DNA of 64,000 nucleotides. Source: Pollenia angustigena. Its lineage: Eukaryota; Arthropoda; Insecta; Diptera; Polleniidae. Positions 31,350 through 44,000 of this stretch are shown piece by piece. Position 1 is the first letter of the stretch. Each line of letters opens with the position of its first letter. The stretch is taken from assembly GCA_930367215.1 (NCBI GenBank), contig OV884059.1, positions 69,969,393 through 70,033,392 of the forward strand. Reading direction: 5' to 3'. A model generated the notes under the pieces. That model was not told the DNA's origin, did no database searches, and worked only from the letters and a program-made list of their open reading frames with translations. Made by a program: the position numbers and the translations under genes.

Positions 31350-34300
31350 ATGTTTTCATATCTGCAAGGACAGCGGGTGAACCTGCAGTTACTACAGGAA
31401 TCTGCATGTCGGGAACTTGTGCATTTGCTTGAAAAGGTGGATGGTAACAAATCCATTGTACTCGATGATGCATTGTTGGGACCTATTGGATTGATTGCGG
31501 CACCAAGTCTGTTTTCAGACAGAGCAATTAAACTATTAAAATTGGGCAAAGATACGAGATTACCCAAAGATGTCATAAATATTATTTACATAGTAAGACC
31601 GTTGGTAACAATAATGGACGAAGTGGCGTCGCAAGTATTAAAAAACACTGAAAAGGGGCGTTTGTTTCACATATTTTTTGTGCCAAGACGTTCATGTTTG
31701 TGCTTAAAGCATCTCGAACATAAGGGTGTTTATAGCAGTTTTGGTTTGTTTGAAGAATTATCATGGAATTTCTATCCACTTGAAAATGATGTGGTTTCCA
31801 TGGAATGTCCAAATGCATTTCGTGATGTGTCAATTGATGGCGATCCAACAGCACTCTATCAAGCGGCGGTAGGATTAGTGCAGTTGCAACGTATCTATGG
31901 TAGAATTCCAAAGATATACGGTAAGGGCAGTATGTCTCAGGGTGTATGGGAAAGAGCCAAACAATTGGGGGCAGAGGAGAAATTGTTATCGAATGGCGAA
32001 AAGGGAACAATAGATCAAATAATTTTATTGGATCGAAGCATTGATTTGTTAAGTGCATTTGCCACTCAATTGACTTATGAAGGACTTGTAGATGAATTTT
32101 TTGGTATTCGCCAAAACCAATTAACCATGTCCGCTGATCCATTTAATGCACGCTCCGACAGTGATTCATCGCCGGCTCACTTGGCAGCAGATATGAAAAC
32201 ATTTATACTGAATTCGGGCGATAAACTTTATGCTGAGTTACGCAATAAAAATTTTAATGAAGTTGGTAAAGTTTTGGCTCGCAATGCAAAGGAAATAAGT
32301 GCCCAGACAGATCCAAGCTCTCAAGATAAATCTGTGCAAGATATGAAACGACTAGTGGATAAGTTACCAGCACTCTTAGCACAAAAACAATCCGTATCAA
32401 ACTTTACGACAATTGGTGAATTGATACGCAAACAATTGGACACGTATAAATTCACTGATGACTTAGCAGCCGAACAAGAGTTTATGATGTGCGAAGATAT
32501 TGATAAACCGAGTGCTTACATAGAAGATTTGATTGGGAAAAAATCAAATCTCAATAATATATTGCGATTGATGTCTATACAGTGCGCCGCAGCATCTGGA
32601 TTTAAAGAGAAGGTAAATACCTATACAGCCCAATTATGAATAAAAATTCCTCGGGAGTTTTCTCCCTTGTCCCATTCTTCCTATGTTAATTCAATTGTAA
32701 AAAAGGGGAAAGTGAAAAAACTCCCGGGGAATTTTTATTCATAATTGGGCTGTATTGTAAGTTTTTTTTAAAGCAAGATAAAATCGTAATCAACTTGTAT
32801 TGCCCAAGAGCTTATGTGTCCATATAAATAAGCATCTATCTATGTCTTAAATTTCATTAAAATCGGTTTGATAGTTTCTGAGAGCCAAAAATTGCCACCT
32901 ATCTGCCCTCGTGCTCCTTTTTATAAAACATGCATAGCTTATGTGACGATATAAATATGGATTTATCTAACGGTCATCTTCTGACAATCGCACGGTTTGA
33001 AATCGCAAAACGCCAGATTTATTTTATGCTGTCCTGAGACTCCTGCGTTTTGCCATCAATCTGCCATAGTTTCTTTAAAATATTTGAAGTCGCCTAACTT
33101 CTTTCGATTTACACGACATCTATTTGAATTCAGAATCACAAATTTTAAGCGCTTTGCGATTGTCAGAACTCGCCCGAATGTTTTAAATTTTATTAAAATT
33201 GGTTTGATAGAGGGCACTAAGACCCTATTCCGGAAAGCAGCTTCGATGGGGGCTGTATGAAATCAGGCTTGGTCCTTGTGGCAATTAGAACCTAGAAACC
33301 AATTTTCATCAAATTATCTTTAAAATTGCTACCTGTACTTTGCGCACAAAGCTTCATGGACAACCAACCAACCTGCCAGTCAGCCCGACGGACATCGTTT
33401 GACCGACTCTGGGACTAATATTTTAAGGTGTTACACACATCAGCACAAATGCATAATACCCTCTGAACTTTTGTGGTGTGGGTATAATACAGTAATGCCT
33501 ATCCATTATTTTTATAAAAAAATACAAATTAAAATTTGGTGCCGCTAAAAAATAAAATTTGGCAACCGTATAACAATTTATTATTTGGAAATGGATTTTA
33601 TCTGCCGACGATATTATGTAGGCTTTCGAATCAAGTTCATACTCGAAAAGCTACATAAATAAATAAAATTTTGACAAATATTTCGATACATCATTTTTCT
33701 TAGTCCTTATAAAAAGCCTTCACGAAATAGGACTTATAAAGCCCAAACAATACCAACATTATAAAAACCAATAGGTTTACATTTTATAAATAGGAGAATA
33801 GGTAGGTAGGTAGGTAGAAAGGCCGGTGTGAAGTTTCCTTCACACCTTCACCCAGAGACCAATATGGTCCATTGTGACGCCTTAATTAGAGATAGCTAAG
33901 AAGGTATAAAGTAGGTGAAGTAAGCAGCAAAAGCATAAGACAGATCCGAAAGATAGGTAGAAAAGAAGGTAAAGGACCAACCCCGAGAGAAATCCCACTT
34001 AAACCAAATCCGCCCTACGTGCGGTTAGCACCCAGTCTCCCCTCGCGCAGCCAGGCCATCCCCATTACGAATCCTATCAGATTCTCGAGTCCGCAACCCG
34101 AGACATCCCCTAATTCGCCCAGGAATCTACTGCCCAGCCACCTCAACCTGCTACCCTGCAACCTGGGACAGTGGCACAGAAAGTGCTCAACTGACTCCAA
34201 GTCCTCAGGGTCCTCGCACAACCTGCATATATCCGACAAGTCGGATCCCATCCTCACCGCCATCCTGCCTATCATACAGTGGCCCGTGATAATTCCTATC

Positions 34301-36419
34301 ATGGTCCTAACGCAGACCCTGCTCCTGCCCAACAGCGACACCGAATCGGACTTCCTAAGCACCGGCCACAGTGTCCGTGATACCCGACAGTCCGTTCGGC
34401 TCCCCCAGGCCCGACAGTCAGGATCCTCCATCTCTGAGCCCTGTCTTGCCAACTCATCAGCAATCTCATTGCCGCCTATATCGCAATGACCCGGCACCCA
34501 GCATAACCTTAGCAGATACTCCCCTAAGGCTCCCCTCAGAGCCCTCCTACACTCATCAACTAGCCTGGAGTTCACATAACAGCCCCTTACGCCCATAAGA
34601 GCCGCCTGGCTGTCCACATATATAGTGACCTCCGAGCCCCTATCAATGTTGGCCCTCATCAGTTCCACGGCCCTCCAGACCCCCAGAACCTCCGCTTGAA
34701 AAACACTGCAGTCGTCAGGAAGCCTATATGACCTTCTTATGTTCAGATCCTCAATGTAGACCCCTGCACCCGTGCCCCTCATCTTCGAGCCATCAGTGAA
34801 AATAGCAAATCCACCAAATAATCTGCCCCTTCCCGACCAGCTCTCCCTAGAGGGCATTATTACCTCTGGCAACCGACCAAAATCCAAACTGGTGCTAACA
34901 TAATCTGTGGATCCCGGCGGTCCCAGGCAATAGCCACCAGCCTCAATCTCACCCAGGATCCGTGAGTGACTCTGAGTCTCATTCCTCGTAAGTCCTAACT
35001 CCCTCAGTCTAAGAATGCTCCTGGCCGCCATTCCCATCACATACTGCTCAATGGGCAGAAGATGTAGAATGACATCCAGGGCAGCCTGAGGAGTACTTCT
35101 CAAGGCACCTGTCATGCCAATTGAAGCACACCTCTGAGCCTTACAAAGAAGGTTCCTACGACTTGCAATCTCAATGACTCCCACCAAACACAGCATCCAT
35201 ACGTAAGAATGGGTCTAACCACCGAAGTGTACAGCCATCCCACCACTGACGGCCGGAGTCCCCAGCTCCTACCTATCGATGATCTGCAAGCATAGTAAGC
35301 ATTAAATAGGAGAATATATTCCAATTAAATTTAGGAAAATAGAAATTTAAATTGATTAGTTAAGTACGATTCAGAATTCTAATTATGTAATTAATTGATT
35401 TAAATTTTTATTTATCAAGTTTGAATAATTCAATTTATGATTTTGGTACAATAGCGCCTATATAATATGAGGTAGGTACCCCAAGATTTGCTCAAATATT
35501 TTCTATATGCATACAAAGAATTATAATGGGTCGATTACGGATGCCAACTCACCTTCAGTTAAGTTGCCAGCAGCGAAATCAGGCAACGCCGCTGATGTTA
35601 AACTATGTATACAAAAAAAATTCTTTTAAAACGACCGGTGTTGCCGGATTTCGCTGCTGTTGCCATCCGTAATCGACCAATAAGTATTGAAAATTAAACA
35701 AATCGCTCTATTTTTGCACCTGTCCGCCATAGTGTACTCCGAACTTAGGGTTTTAATACGATTTTTAATACTATGAACATTGTACTTTTGCTTCTTAATT
35801 CTTTTATTCTCCAGGTTTTAAATTATTACAAACGAGAATTGGCTCATGTTTATGGTATTGAAGTTCTTCTAAAAATTAGTAATCTTGAAAAAGCTGGAGT
35901 TTTATATACACAATCTGAATCAAGAGCTTACGCTGTATTAAGGAAGGTATTTATGGGAATTTTTCTAATAGGTATCAACCATTTTATTCTCTTAATTTTT
36001 TTTAATTTTGAAAGACTCTGAACTTAACTGTCGATGATGCCATTGAGGTAAATCCCAAAGATATAAGCTATGTTCATAGTTTTTATGCTCCCCTCATAGC
36101 TCGCATTGTGGAGCAGTCCTTAAAACCTTTGGGTTGGCAATCACTAAAAAGCCAAATTAACAACTTACCAGGACCAACCTTTGAAGATTTTCAAGCTCAA
36201 CTTGTTGGCATTGGCGGCCGACATTCGTCCACACCTAGTGAAGGATCAATGCTAAATGTTCCACGTGTAATATTAGTATTTGTTGTAGGTGGTTGTACAT
36301 TTGCCGAAATTGCTGCGCTACGTTTTCTAGCACAGCAGGAGGATAATAACGTCGAAATTGTAATAGCCACAACTAAGATTATTAATAAGCATACATTTTT
36401 AGATAGTCTACTACAGTGA
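31350..36419 (+). CDS. car: Vps33A / carnation, Sec1/Munc18-family tether subunit, complete
   Basis: Vps33A is the SNARE-binding subunit of the HOPS/CORVET complexes that drive fusion of late endosomes, lysosomes and pigment granules. Exons 31350-32612, 35815-35946 and 36015-36419 (stop included) join in phase 0 at both junctions into 599 codons, close to the fly protein of about 617. The ATG at 31350 (MFSYLQGQRVNLQLLQ) is preferred; the frame is open about 11 codons upstream but without an ATG. The family signature LDRSIDLLSAFATQLTYEGLVDEF lies, in two halves, at about residues 227-250; KVLNYYKREL spans the first junction; VFVVGGCTFAEIAALRF near the C terminus is the closing SM-fold block. 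Intron 1 is 3.2 kb and repeat-filled; intron 2 is 68 bp. No defects seen. Confidence 0.95.
32623..32755. mobile_element. Palindromic hairpin MITE 10 nt inside carnation intron 1
   Basis: ATACAGCCCAATTATGAATA at 32623 pairs with the exact complement ending at 32755. Arms continue over TTCCTCGGGAGTTTTCTCCC with few mismatches. The loop CCTATGTTAATTCAATTG is shared with copies at 37918-37993 and 53330-53452. The donor GTAAAT of carnation exon 1 is at 32613-32618. Confidence 0.8.
32770..33490 (+). repeat. Dispersed repeat, copy 1 (inside carnation intron 1)
   Basis: Several stretches match, in reverse, 47590-47960: for example GGAAAGCAG...GGGGCTGTATGAAAT, CTTGGTCCTTGTG, TTTGCGC and CGACGGACATCGTTTGA. 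No coding capacity; type unknown. Confidence 0.5.
33801..35303 (-). mobile_element. 5'-truncated I/LOA-group LINE in carnation intron 1, with 13-bp target duplication
   Basis: AAATAGGAGAATA stands at 33788-33800 and again at 35304-35316, the exact target duplication. The 3' end (low coordinates) is a TAGG-repeat tail. The minus-strand frame 35196-34015 (393 codons) has the RT C-terminal region, an RNase H domain with FTDGSKMRGTGAGVY, FQAEVLGVWRAVE, YVDSQAAL and WVPGHCDIGGNEIADELA, and the tail CRLCEDPEDLESVEHFLCHC. A frameshift near 35190 separates SVVRPILTYGCCVWW. GC-rich codon use contrasts with the host intron. It opposes carnation transcription. Confidence 0.85.
35529..35678. mobile_element. 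Inverted-end MITE, 150 bp, in carnation intron 1
   Basis: GGTCGATTACGGATGCCAAC and its near-complement GTTGCCATCCGTAATCGACC define the ends. The interior holds AGCAGCGAAAT and ATTTCGCTGCTG, so the arms extend beyond 50 bp. Confidence 0.65.
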
Positions 36420-36510
36420 ATGAATAATACTTTCAAAACAACTGCAACATTCAAATATCCGTTATATAACCACTACAAAATAAATAAAACTCATTTAATG
36501 CATTTTTAAT
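36420..36510 (+). terminator. Carnation 3' UTR with poly(A) signals
   Basis: AATAAATAAA at about 36479-36488, some 60 bp after the stop, gives overlapping AATAAA poly(A) signals. A dispersed repeat begins about 30 bp later. Confidence 0.55.
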
Positions 36511-36512
36511 TA

Positions 36513-37893
36513 AAACAAGTAAGAGGGCTATATTCGGCTATGCCGAATCTTATAAACCCTTCACCATGGTTTGGAAAGAACAGAAGTTTATATATATGGA
36601 TATCTAAATATATGTATATATACATGTATATTATATAATATGTATTGTTTAGTTTTATTTAATTATTTGCACATGCTTGCGTGCTATTAAATATATTAAG
36701 AGTTTAAGTATAGTTAGTTTAGTTTTGATCAAATTTTAGAATTTGGTCATAACTCGGCCATTTTGTAACAGATTTGACAGATTTTTATACCGACATCTTA
36801 AAGTATAAAATTACCATTTACTTTGGTAATAAAACTTGGAGTCGGGAAGATCTATGGTTCCCGAAAATAGGTATTTAAAAAAAGCTATATATTTGCCATA
36901 TCATTTTTTTCCCCGATTTTCCGATATTTTGATATCTAAAACGTATGAATAGGTCATATTACAGCTCTAAAATTTTAGTTTTTATAATAAAAATTTTAAT
37001 GTTTTTTAGTGCTTTTTTTGAGTATTTTGCCCATAACTTAACCATTTTTAACCGATTTAGCAGATTTATATACCAACGTGCTTAAGAATAATATTACCAT
37101 TAAATTGGGTTATAGGTATATATATATATATACTTACATATATGTATACATATTTAAACAAACTTAATTATAAAAAAAGTAATTTTTGGGATTGCAGTAT
37201 TTTGGTCATAACTCTGCTATTTCCTAACCGATTTGACAGATTTATATATCGACGTGTTAAAGAAGAAATTTGCCAGTTATTTTGATTATAAAACTTGGAC
37301 TCGGGAAGATCTATGGTTCCCGAAAAAAAAAAATTATATTTTGGTCATAACTTTTTCGTATCTGAACCGATTTTCCCGAGTGTTTCAGGTTTTTCTACAA
37401 TTTTTAATAATTTTTGTACGGGAGGTACCACGCCCACTTCTCCAATCCCGCCCGCATTTTGTGGGATACTGTATCTGCATAATCTAAATGTTTGTACCAA
37501 ATTTAGAAACTTTGGCTCTTGTCGTTCTCAAGATATACAGAAATAAAAAAATACAACAACAACAAGGGATTTTTGGGCAAAATCAGAGGCAGTCGTGGTT
37601 TTTTGCTCATATCTCCGTCATTTTTGGACCGATCTGGCTGAAATTCAATAGCAAACTTAAACGGAGTATATGTGATATAAACATACATCAACCTAGTCCA
37701 CATCATTTCTGGGGTTTTTGGAAAACCCATTTCAACATACACACGGACAGACGGACAACCGGATTTGAACTTCGCTTTTCATAAGGACCCAGAATATATA
37801 TACATTATAGGGTGTAGGATCAATATTGTGGAACATACAAACGGAATGACAAAGTTATATATACCCTCTTACCTTCGGTGAAGGGTATAAAAA
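36513..37893. repeat. Dispersed noncoding repeat with GGCTATATTCGG start and AAGGGTATAAA end
   Basis: It starts AAGTAAGAGGGCTATATTCG with TTCGGCTATGCCGAA palindrome and ends CCCTCTTACCTTCGG...AAGGGTATAA. Internally, blocks with CATAACT, ACCGATTT and GACAGATTTATATA recur every few hundred bp, as in tandemly grown repeats. Another, shorter member lies at 38035-38385. It resembles repeats common in higher flies; class unknown. Confidence 0.5.
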
Positions 37894-37917
37894 ATATAAA
37901 TTAATCAGTTAGTTAAT

Positions 37918-37993
37918 CAGGAGTTTTTTCCATTTTTCCTATGTTAATTCAATTGTAAAAATGGGAAAAGGGAAAAAACTCCCAAGTGAATAT
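37918..37993. mobile_element. Truncated copy of the palindromic hairpin MITE
   Basis: GAGTTTTTTCCATTTTTCCT, the shared loop ATGTTAATTCAATTG, and GGGAAAAAACTCCC match the copies at 32623 and 53330, but the outer arms are lost on the left. Confidence 0.6.
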
Positions 37994-38034
37994 AAAAAGG
38001 CGTAACTCGATTTTTGCTTGTAAAATTTTAGATA

Positions 38035-38385
38035 TAACTAGTAAGAGTGCTATATTCGGATATGCCAAATCTTATATACCCTACACCATGGTTTAAAAAA
38101 AAACAGAAAGTTATATAAAGAAAGTTATTTAAATATTAATTATTTAACTTTAAGCCAAGCCCACATGTCCAATCCCGCCCACATTTTGTCGTTTTTTGCT
38201 CATATTTCAGCCATTTGTGGACCGATCAGGCTGAATTTCAATAGCAAACAATTCCGGACTATATGTGACATAAATATAAAACTACATCTGGTATCTTTGG
38301 AAAACCAATTTCTACGGACAGATGGACAACGTTAAATCAACTTGGCACTCATAAGCGCCAAGAATATACATATGGGCATTTCTTT
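38035..38385. repeat. Short copy of the 36513 dispersed repeat
   Basis: AGTAAGAGTGCTATATTCGG start and AACTTGGCACTCATAAG end region parallel the longer copy. It is internally deleted. Confidence 0.5.
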
Positions 38386-39129
38386 CTAAAGGGCCACCGT
38401 GACCGAAAATTTAAAAATTATTAAAAGCATATTCTTTTATGATTTTGTTATAGAGAAATATTTAGATTTTACTAATTTTATAAAATCTCCCATAAATTCG
38501 TTCACAAAGACGAACAAGCAGACTATAAAGTTGTACAAACGTTATTTCTTATTTGTGAGCATGTTTTATTGTATGTTTTCTTTAATATTATCTTAATTAA
38601 AATAGATGATATTTAATAAAAATTATTAAAAAAAAAATTTCTTACATGGTCTGTAATCTAAGGAAGAGTGCGAAGAGAAATATGTTATTCGGATTATCGA
38701 CACAGATTTTGGCTTAAAAAAATACAGAAGATTTTGGAATCAAACCAAAAGACATTTTAATGTTACATTGCTATGTAAAATTCTGAAAGTAGTTTGATTA
38801 AAAAAAATTGTGCTAGGTTTCGCTGAATTTTTTATACATGGCCACAAAAACTACTTGTATTTGTTTCACGTTCGAAACGCTACTTTAACGTACTTCTACG
38901 CTTTTGTGCATGTAACTTACTACGTATAACTACACAGATTCTACTTTTTTGACAGCTGCGTATACTGCGAAAAAGCGAGTAACGCGTGGTGTGGACCTCC
39001 AGTTTAAGGTTAGAAAAGCATGCGCTGCGTGGAGCCGAAAACGCGTGGTATGGACTTCCAGCTTAATGATTGCTTGATTTCTGGCTTTTTTGTTTGTATT
39101 TTTTTTTTTTTTTTTGTTAACCAAAACAA
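38386..39129. other. AT-rich intergenic with a duplicated ACGCGTGGT motif
   Basis: AACGCGTGGTGTGGACCTCC (about 38980) recurs as AACGCGTGGTATGGACTTCC (about 39039). These could be element ends. No gene recognised. Confidence 0.35.
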
Positions 39130-40927
39130 TCATTGTCCGACTAAACACACAAACATCTTAATTGAAAAATGAAGCTAAACGATGGTAAAAATAACAAAGC
39201 ACGATGTGCATTATTTGAATGACTGGAAACCAGCAGCGAATGTGTGCGGTTTCGCAAGTTTTATTGTATGACCCAAGGTATAAATTGGTATGACCGCAAG
39301 TGAGTGTATTTGTTGGTGTTCATTAAATGCGATTTTTTTGCAATCGCACAAAGCCGTTTTCTGCTTTCAACTTATGGTAACAGCCGTATTTATAACTAAA
39401 AGTTAGCCACAGTTTGTACACTACGCACAACGAGCTGCTAACTAGAATGTCGATTAAGTTTAGCAGCTTGTTATCACAGAGTTAATTCCAGGGTTCAGAA
39501 AATACACACATCATACACACAATGTACTGTTCAAAAGCCAACAGCACATAGTTTTATTTACATAACAATTATGTGTGCTTCTAAATTTTCAACCTTGCCG
39601 AACACAACCACGATTGTGTTTGGTTTGAATATTTGGTTGCGTACACGGACATGTGTAGTTCTCGTATTTTATGATAGAAGCACACTTTAACCATACACCA
39701 ATTTGTATGGCCAATTTTACTAATTCTGTTTATATATAAGTAAATTCATATTTAATTATACATACATACATATATATGTATGTATGTAGTTTTTCAAATA
39801 ATTTTGTTTAATTTCACATGAAAAACCAATTTTTAACATAAATTGATATTTAAATATATTGGTGTAATTGGCCATTAATGTTTTAAAGTTTAAAATCTAA
39901 TCTGGACAAACGTTTTTAAAGAAATTTTAAGAAAGAACTAGAAATGACTAGAACATTTTTTTAATGCTTTGCAAAAATTATTTTATACATTTTTTTTCAC
40001 TAGAAAAACCAAAACACTAATTTTCAACAAAAATTATTTAATATTTTTATTTATTTTAATTAATTTGGTTGAAACAATTGTTGTCGTTTTTATTTGTGTG
40101 TGTGTATCAGACTTTTCTGTTCGGTAATGTTATATAGATACAATCGAACCTGTCTATTGTACATGTACATTTTTTGCCGTACACAAAGCTAAAGTATAGC
40201 TATAATCGAACCTGTCTGTCGTTCATGTGCTTTATTTTTTCCGCACTCGAACTTAAAGTACAAGCTACATTCGAACCTGCAATCGATCATGTATATCTTT
40301 CATGTTCTTATTTTTTAACATACACGACCTTAAAGTATCGAACCCCTCTATCGTACATATACATTTTTTGTCACACATGACACTACCTTAGCTACAATCG
40401 TTGGTGTATGGGTCATAAAATAAAATCATAAAATACGAGAACTACACATGTCCGTGTACGCAACCAAATATTCAAACCAAACACAATCGTGGTTGTGGTT
40501 AGAAACACACATAATTGTTAAGTAAATTAAAATATGTTGTGTTGCTTTAAAATGTGTTTGTTTACATTTATGCGCGAGATTTTATACAGTGTGTGTATTT
40601 TTCTCAACTCTGGTTAATTCATAACAAACTTTTGTCCATCTGCTAACTTTTAACAAATCAACTTTGAATTTTGAATGACGTTTTGCATTAATCATCGCAA
40701 GTTTTGTCATTTAATTTTTTTTTCTTTTCCCTCCCCATACGCAAAATAATTTAAAAAAAAGAAATCAAATTAAAAAAAACAGACAGTAAATTAAAAAAAA
40801 ACTAACATAATTGTTTTACATTAAACGCTCGTTAACAAGAGTTTAGCAAATCGTTAGACAGAGTTTGGTAGTGTATTATGAATAAACTTTGTGCTAACTT
40901 CATGCCAAATTTTCATTATGAATACGG
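39130..40927. repeat. Left member of a large set of inverted repeats around the LOA element
   Basis: Segment 39130-39370 is inverted at 46385-46605 (shared AAAGCACGATGTGC, TTATTTGAATGACTG, AACCAGCAGCGAAT, AAATGCGATTTTTTT). Segment 39375-39500 is inverted at 49188-49310 (GTACACTACG, ACAACGAGCTGCT, GATTAAG). Segment 40820-40900 is inverted near 47495-47560 (CTCGTTAACAAGAGTTTAG). These look like several nested or duplicated copies of one inverted-repeat family. Pol II genes are absent. Confidence 0.55.
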
Positions 40928-41008
40928 CTGGTTAGTTTTGTATTGTATTGTATATACGTGAAGGCCATAAGCACCACGACCCAGAGGATCTTTTGTGCAG
41001 CCCGTGTC

Positions 41009-44000
41009 TCACCAAGTCAGGTTTAGGCTACGTATAAAGCCCACTATCTTGCCCGGTGAAAGATTATAAATCTCAGTCGGGCCCACTATTTGCCCCCCGA
41101 AAAATTTCCGTCTAGAAGTCCCCAAGGAGGGACAGCAGCAGAGCAGATGTTCCGATGTCTCGTCATCCATCCCGCAGAATCTACATGTTTTTGAAGGTGT
41201 ATTACCCAACTTAAACTGATGGTATCTGAAACCACAGTGTCCCGTGAATAGGCCCACAAGCAGTCCAAGTTCCGCTTTCTCAAGCAGCAGGAACCTTCCT
41301 GCCCTGCACCGGGACAGTGACACAAATCTCCTGGACTGTCTTAGTCCAGGAGTGGACGTCCATGCGTGAAGGAATTCACGCTCAGCCCATTTTTGTAACG
41401 TTCCCCTGATGTGACCCACAGGGACGCCAAAGAAAGGCTCAGGGCCTATAAACGGGCGACGGGCGCCCCTGTTTGCTAAGCAATCAGCCCTTTCATTGCC
41501 CGTATGGCCCTCATGTCCGGGAACCCAACACAAATTCAGCTCGTTGTGTTTCCCTAATTCATTCAGAGACGCAAGGCAGTCCAAGACCAGCCTGGACTTT
41601 ATCTCCAAAGAAGAAAGTGCCCTAAGAGCGGCCTGGCTATCCGACATTATATACAGTCTTAAGCCCCTTGTCCCCCTCCTTAGACACTCCCCAGCGCATA
41701 TGATGATGGCGTAGATTTCCGCCTGAAATATAGAAGGCTGTTTGCCCATAGGCAAGCCCCTTTGGAATCCCGGGCCCATGATGCCCGCACCAGTATCACC
41801 GTTTACCTGTTTCGAACCATCCGTGAACCATACCTGGTCCGCGCATGTGCACCACCAGGATTGGTCCGCCCATTGGTCCCTGTCAGGTATAAGGACATTA
41901 AAATTCCTATGCAGTGCCAAACTTGGCAACATATGATCACCCACAACAATGGATGCATCATTCCTAATGATATCCAGGATCCGCATATGACCCACCAGGT
42001 CACCTGCCCTATATTCGGCAATGCGCGGCATCCTGCTAGCACTCCTGCAGGCTTCCTCCTTTATAGAAATGTGCAATGGAGGAATGTGCAGGATAGCTCC
42101 CAGAGCCAGAGTGGGACAGGTCCCCATAGCACCCGTGATCGACACGCAGATCAGGCGGTAGACCTTGTCGAGTATCACTCTAGCTCTGACCTGTTCGGTC
42201 TTAGTCCACCACGCCAGGGCGGCGTAGGACAATATTGGTCTAATGATCGTAACAAAAGACCAGTAGATCATCCTGGGTTTCACCCCATGTCTTCCCAAAG
42301 AGTCTCTGACAGGCATATATTGCCCTTGTTGCCCTTCTGGTGACATGGGCCAACTGAGCATTCCAGTTGAGGGATCTATCCAGAATGATCCCCAGGTATT
42401 TCACCTCATTAGAGAATCCGATAACCGCTCCGTTGAGAGTCGGTTCCTTCAGTCTCAGAACTCTACGTCTGGTGAAAGGTACCAGAGTAGTTTTTGCGGG
42501 ATTAATATTAAGTCCCCTCTCCCTGCACCAATCAAGTGTCAAGTTCAGGGCCCGCTGCATTGCACCCGAAATCGTCGCGTCATCAAAACCGGTCACAGAT
42601 ATAACCAGATCGTCAGCATAGCCATAAGTTCGGAAGCCCAGGTTATTAAGGGTTTCCAATAGCTCATCGATAACCAAGGTCCACAATAGAGGCGATAGAA
42701 CGCCACCCTGAGGGCACCCTCTGGTTGCTTCAATGGTCCTCGACGAGCCACCCAGATCCAACCTGATCACCCTGGATGCCAGCATCTCCCCTATCCAGTT
42801 TCTTATGAGAACAGGTACACCCTTCCTCGTAAGAGCAGAATTAATTGCCTCATAGGAAGTGTTGTCAAAGGCGCCCAGAATGTCGACGAACGCACACAGA
42901 GCTATTTGCCTTGCCCCCAGTGCCTTCTCAATCGTACGCACAACGTGATGAATGGCGGTCACCGTAGACCTGCCCGATTGATAGGCAAACTGAAAGCGAT
43001 GAATCGGGGTTTCCGATAGATATTCATCCCTTATAAATCTATCCATCAGTTTTTCCATGGTCTTCAGGAAAAACGAGCTGAGGCTTATTGGTCTGAAGGA
43101 CTTAGGCATTTGTTCAGACTTGCCCCCCGCCTTGGGTATGAAGACCACTTTAACCTCCCTCCATGGTTCCGGCACATGGCACGCCAGTAAACTGGATCTG
43201 AAGATCCTAGTCATTTGTAAATTGATAGCCATCCCCCCTTGCTGAAGGCAGCATGGAAGGATACCATCCGGCCCAGGTGATTTGAATGGGCTGAATTTAG
43301 ATACAGCCCACATCACGCGTTTCGCATCAAAGATTCTGCTCGCCAACCTGATGTTCCTTTTGGACGCCGAGGGTGGCCACGTGGACAGTCTTGGTGACGA
43401 GAAAGGCAGAGAATCTGGGAAGTGGGTCGCAAGTAGGAGCTCACAGGTCTCCTTTGGCGACTCAGTAAATGTACCATCTGGCCGCTTAAGTGTGCAAAGA
43501 CCATTTGTGTGGTCCTGTGAAAACGCCTTTTGCAGCCTGATTGATTCAGGAAGGTTGTCAATCCTACCGCAGTATTCACGCCAAGTTGACCTCTTAGACT
43601 TCCTGATTTCCCTATTATATTCAGTCAGTGCAGCTTTATAGACGCTCCACGCGCCAGTTTCCTTAGCTTTGTTGAATAAACGTCTGGCCTCAGCCCTCAG
43701 ACCCTCCAGATGTTCATTCCACCAGGGAACATCCCTTTTTGGCCTTCGGATCCGGGGTCGACAGCTCCCTTCGAAGGCCTCCCGTATATTCATACAAAGT
43801 GTGTTGGATTCAAAATCAATGTCCCTTGAGCTCATAATCGTGCCCCCTGACATGTTCCCATTAAGAGCCAAAAGATGGCGAAAAATGTCCCAGTTCGCCT
43901 TCCTAGGATTGCGATATGTCTGAGTAAACGTCGAGGAGCATTCGATGTCAAAAAGTAGATACCGATGATCCGACAACGAAATGTCCCCCGAAACGTGCCA

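Noticed and set aside
32613..32639. Carnation ending at the TGA just after exon 1
   Set aside because: A GT donor at 32613 and two further exons with matching phase and conserved SM-family sequence show this is intron.
34019..34598. Plus-strand Pro/Ser-rich frames in carnation intron 1
   Set aside because: Antisense shadows of the GC-rich LINE RNase H frame.
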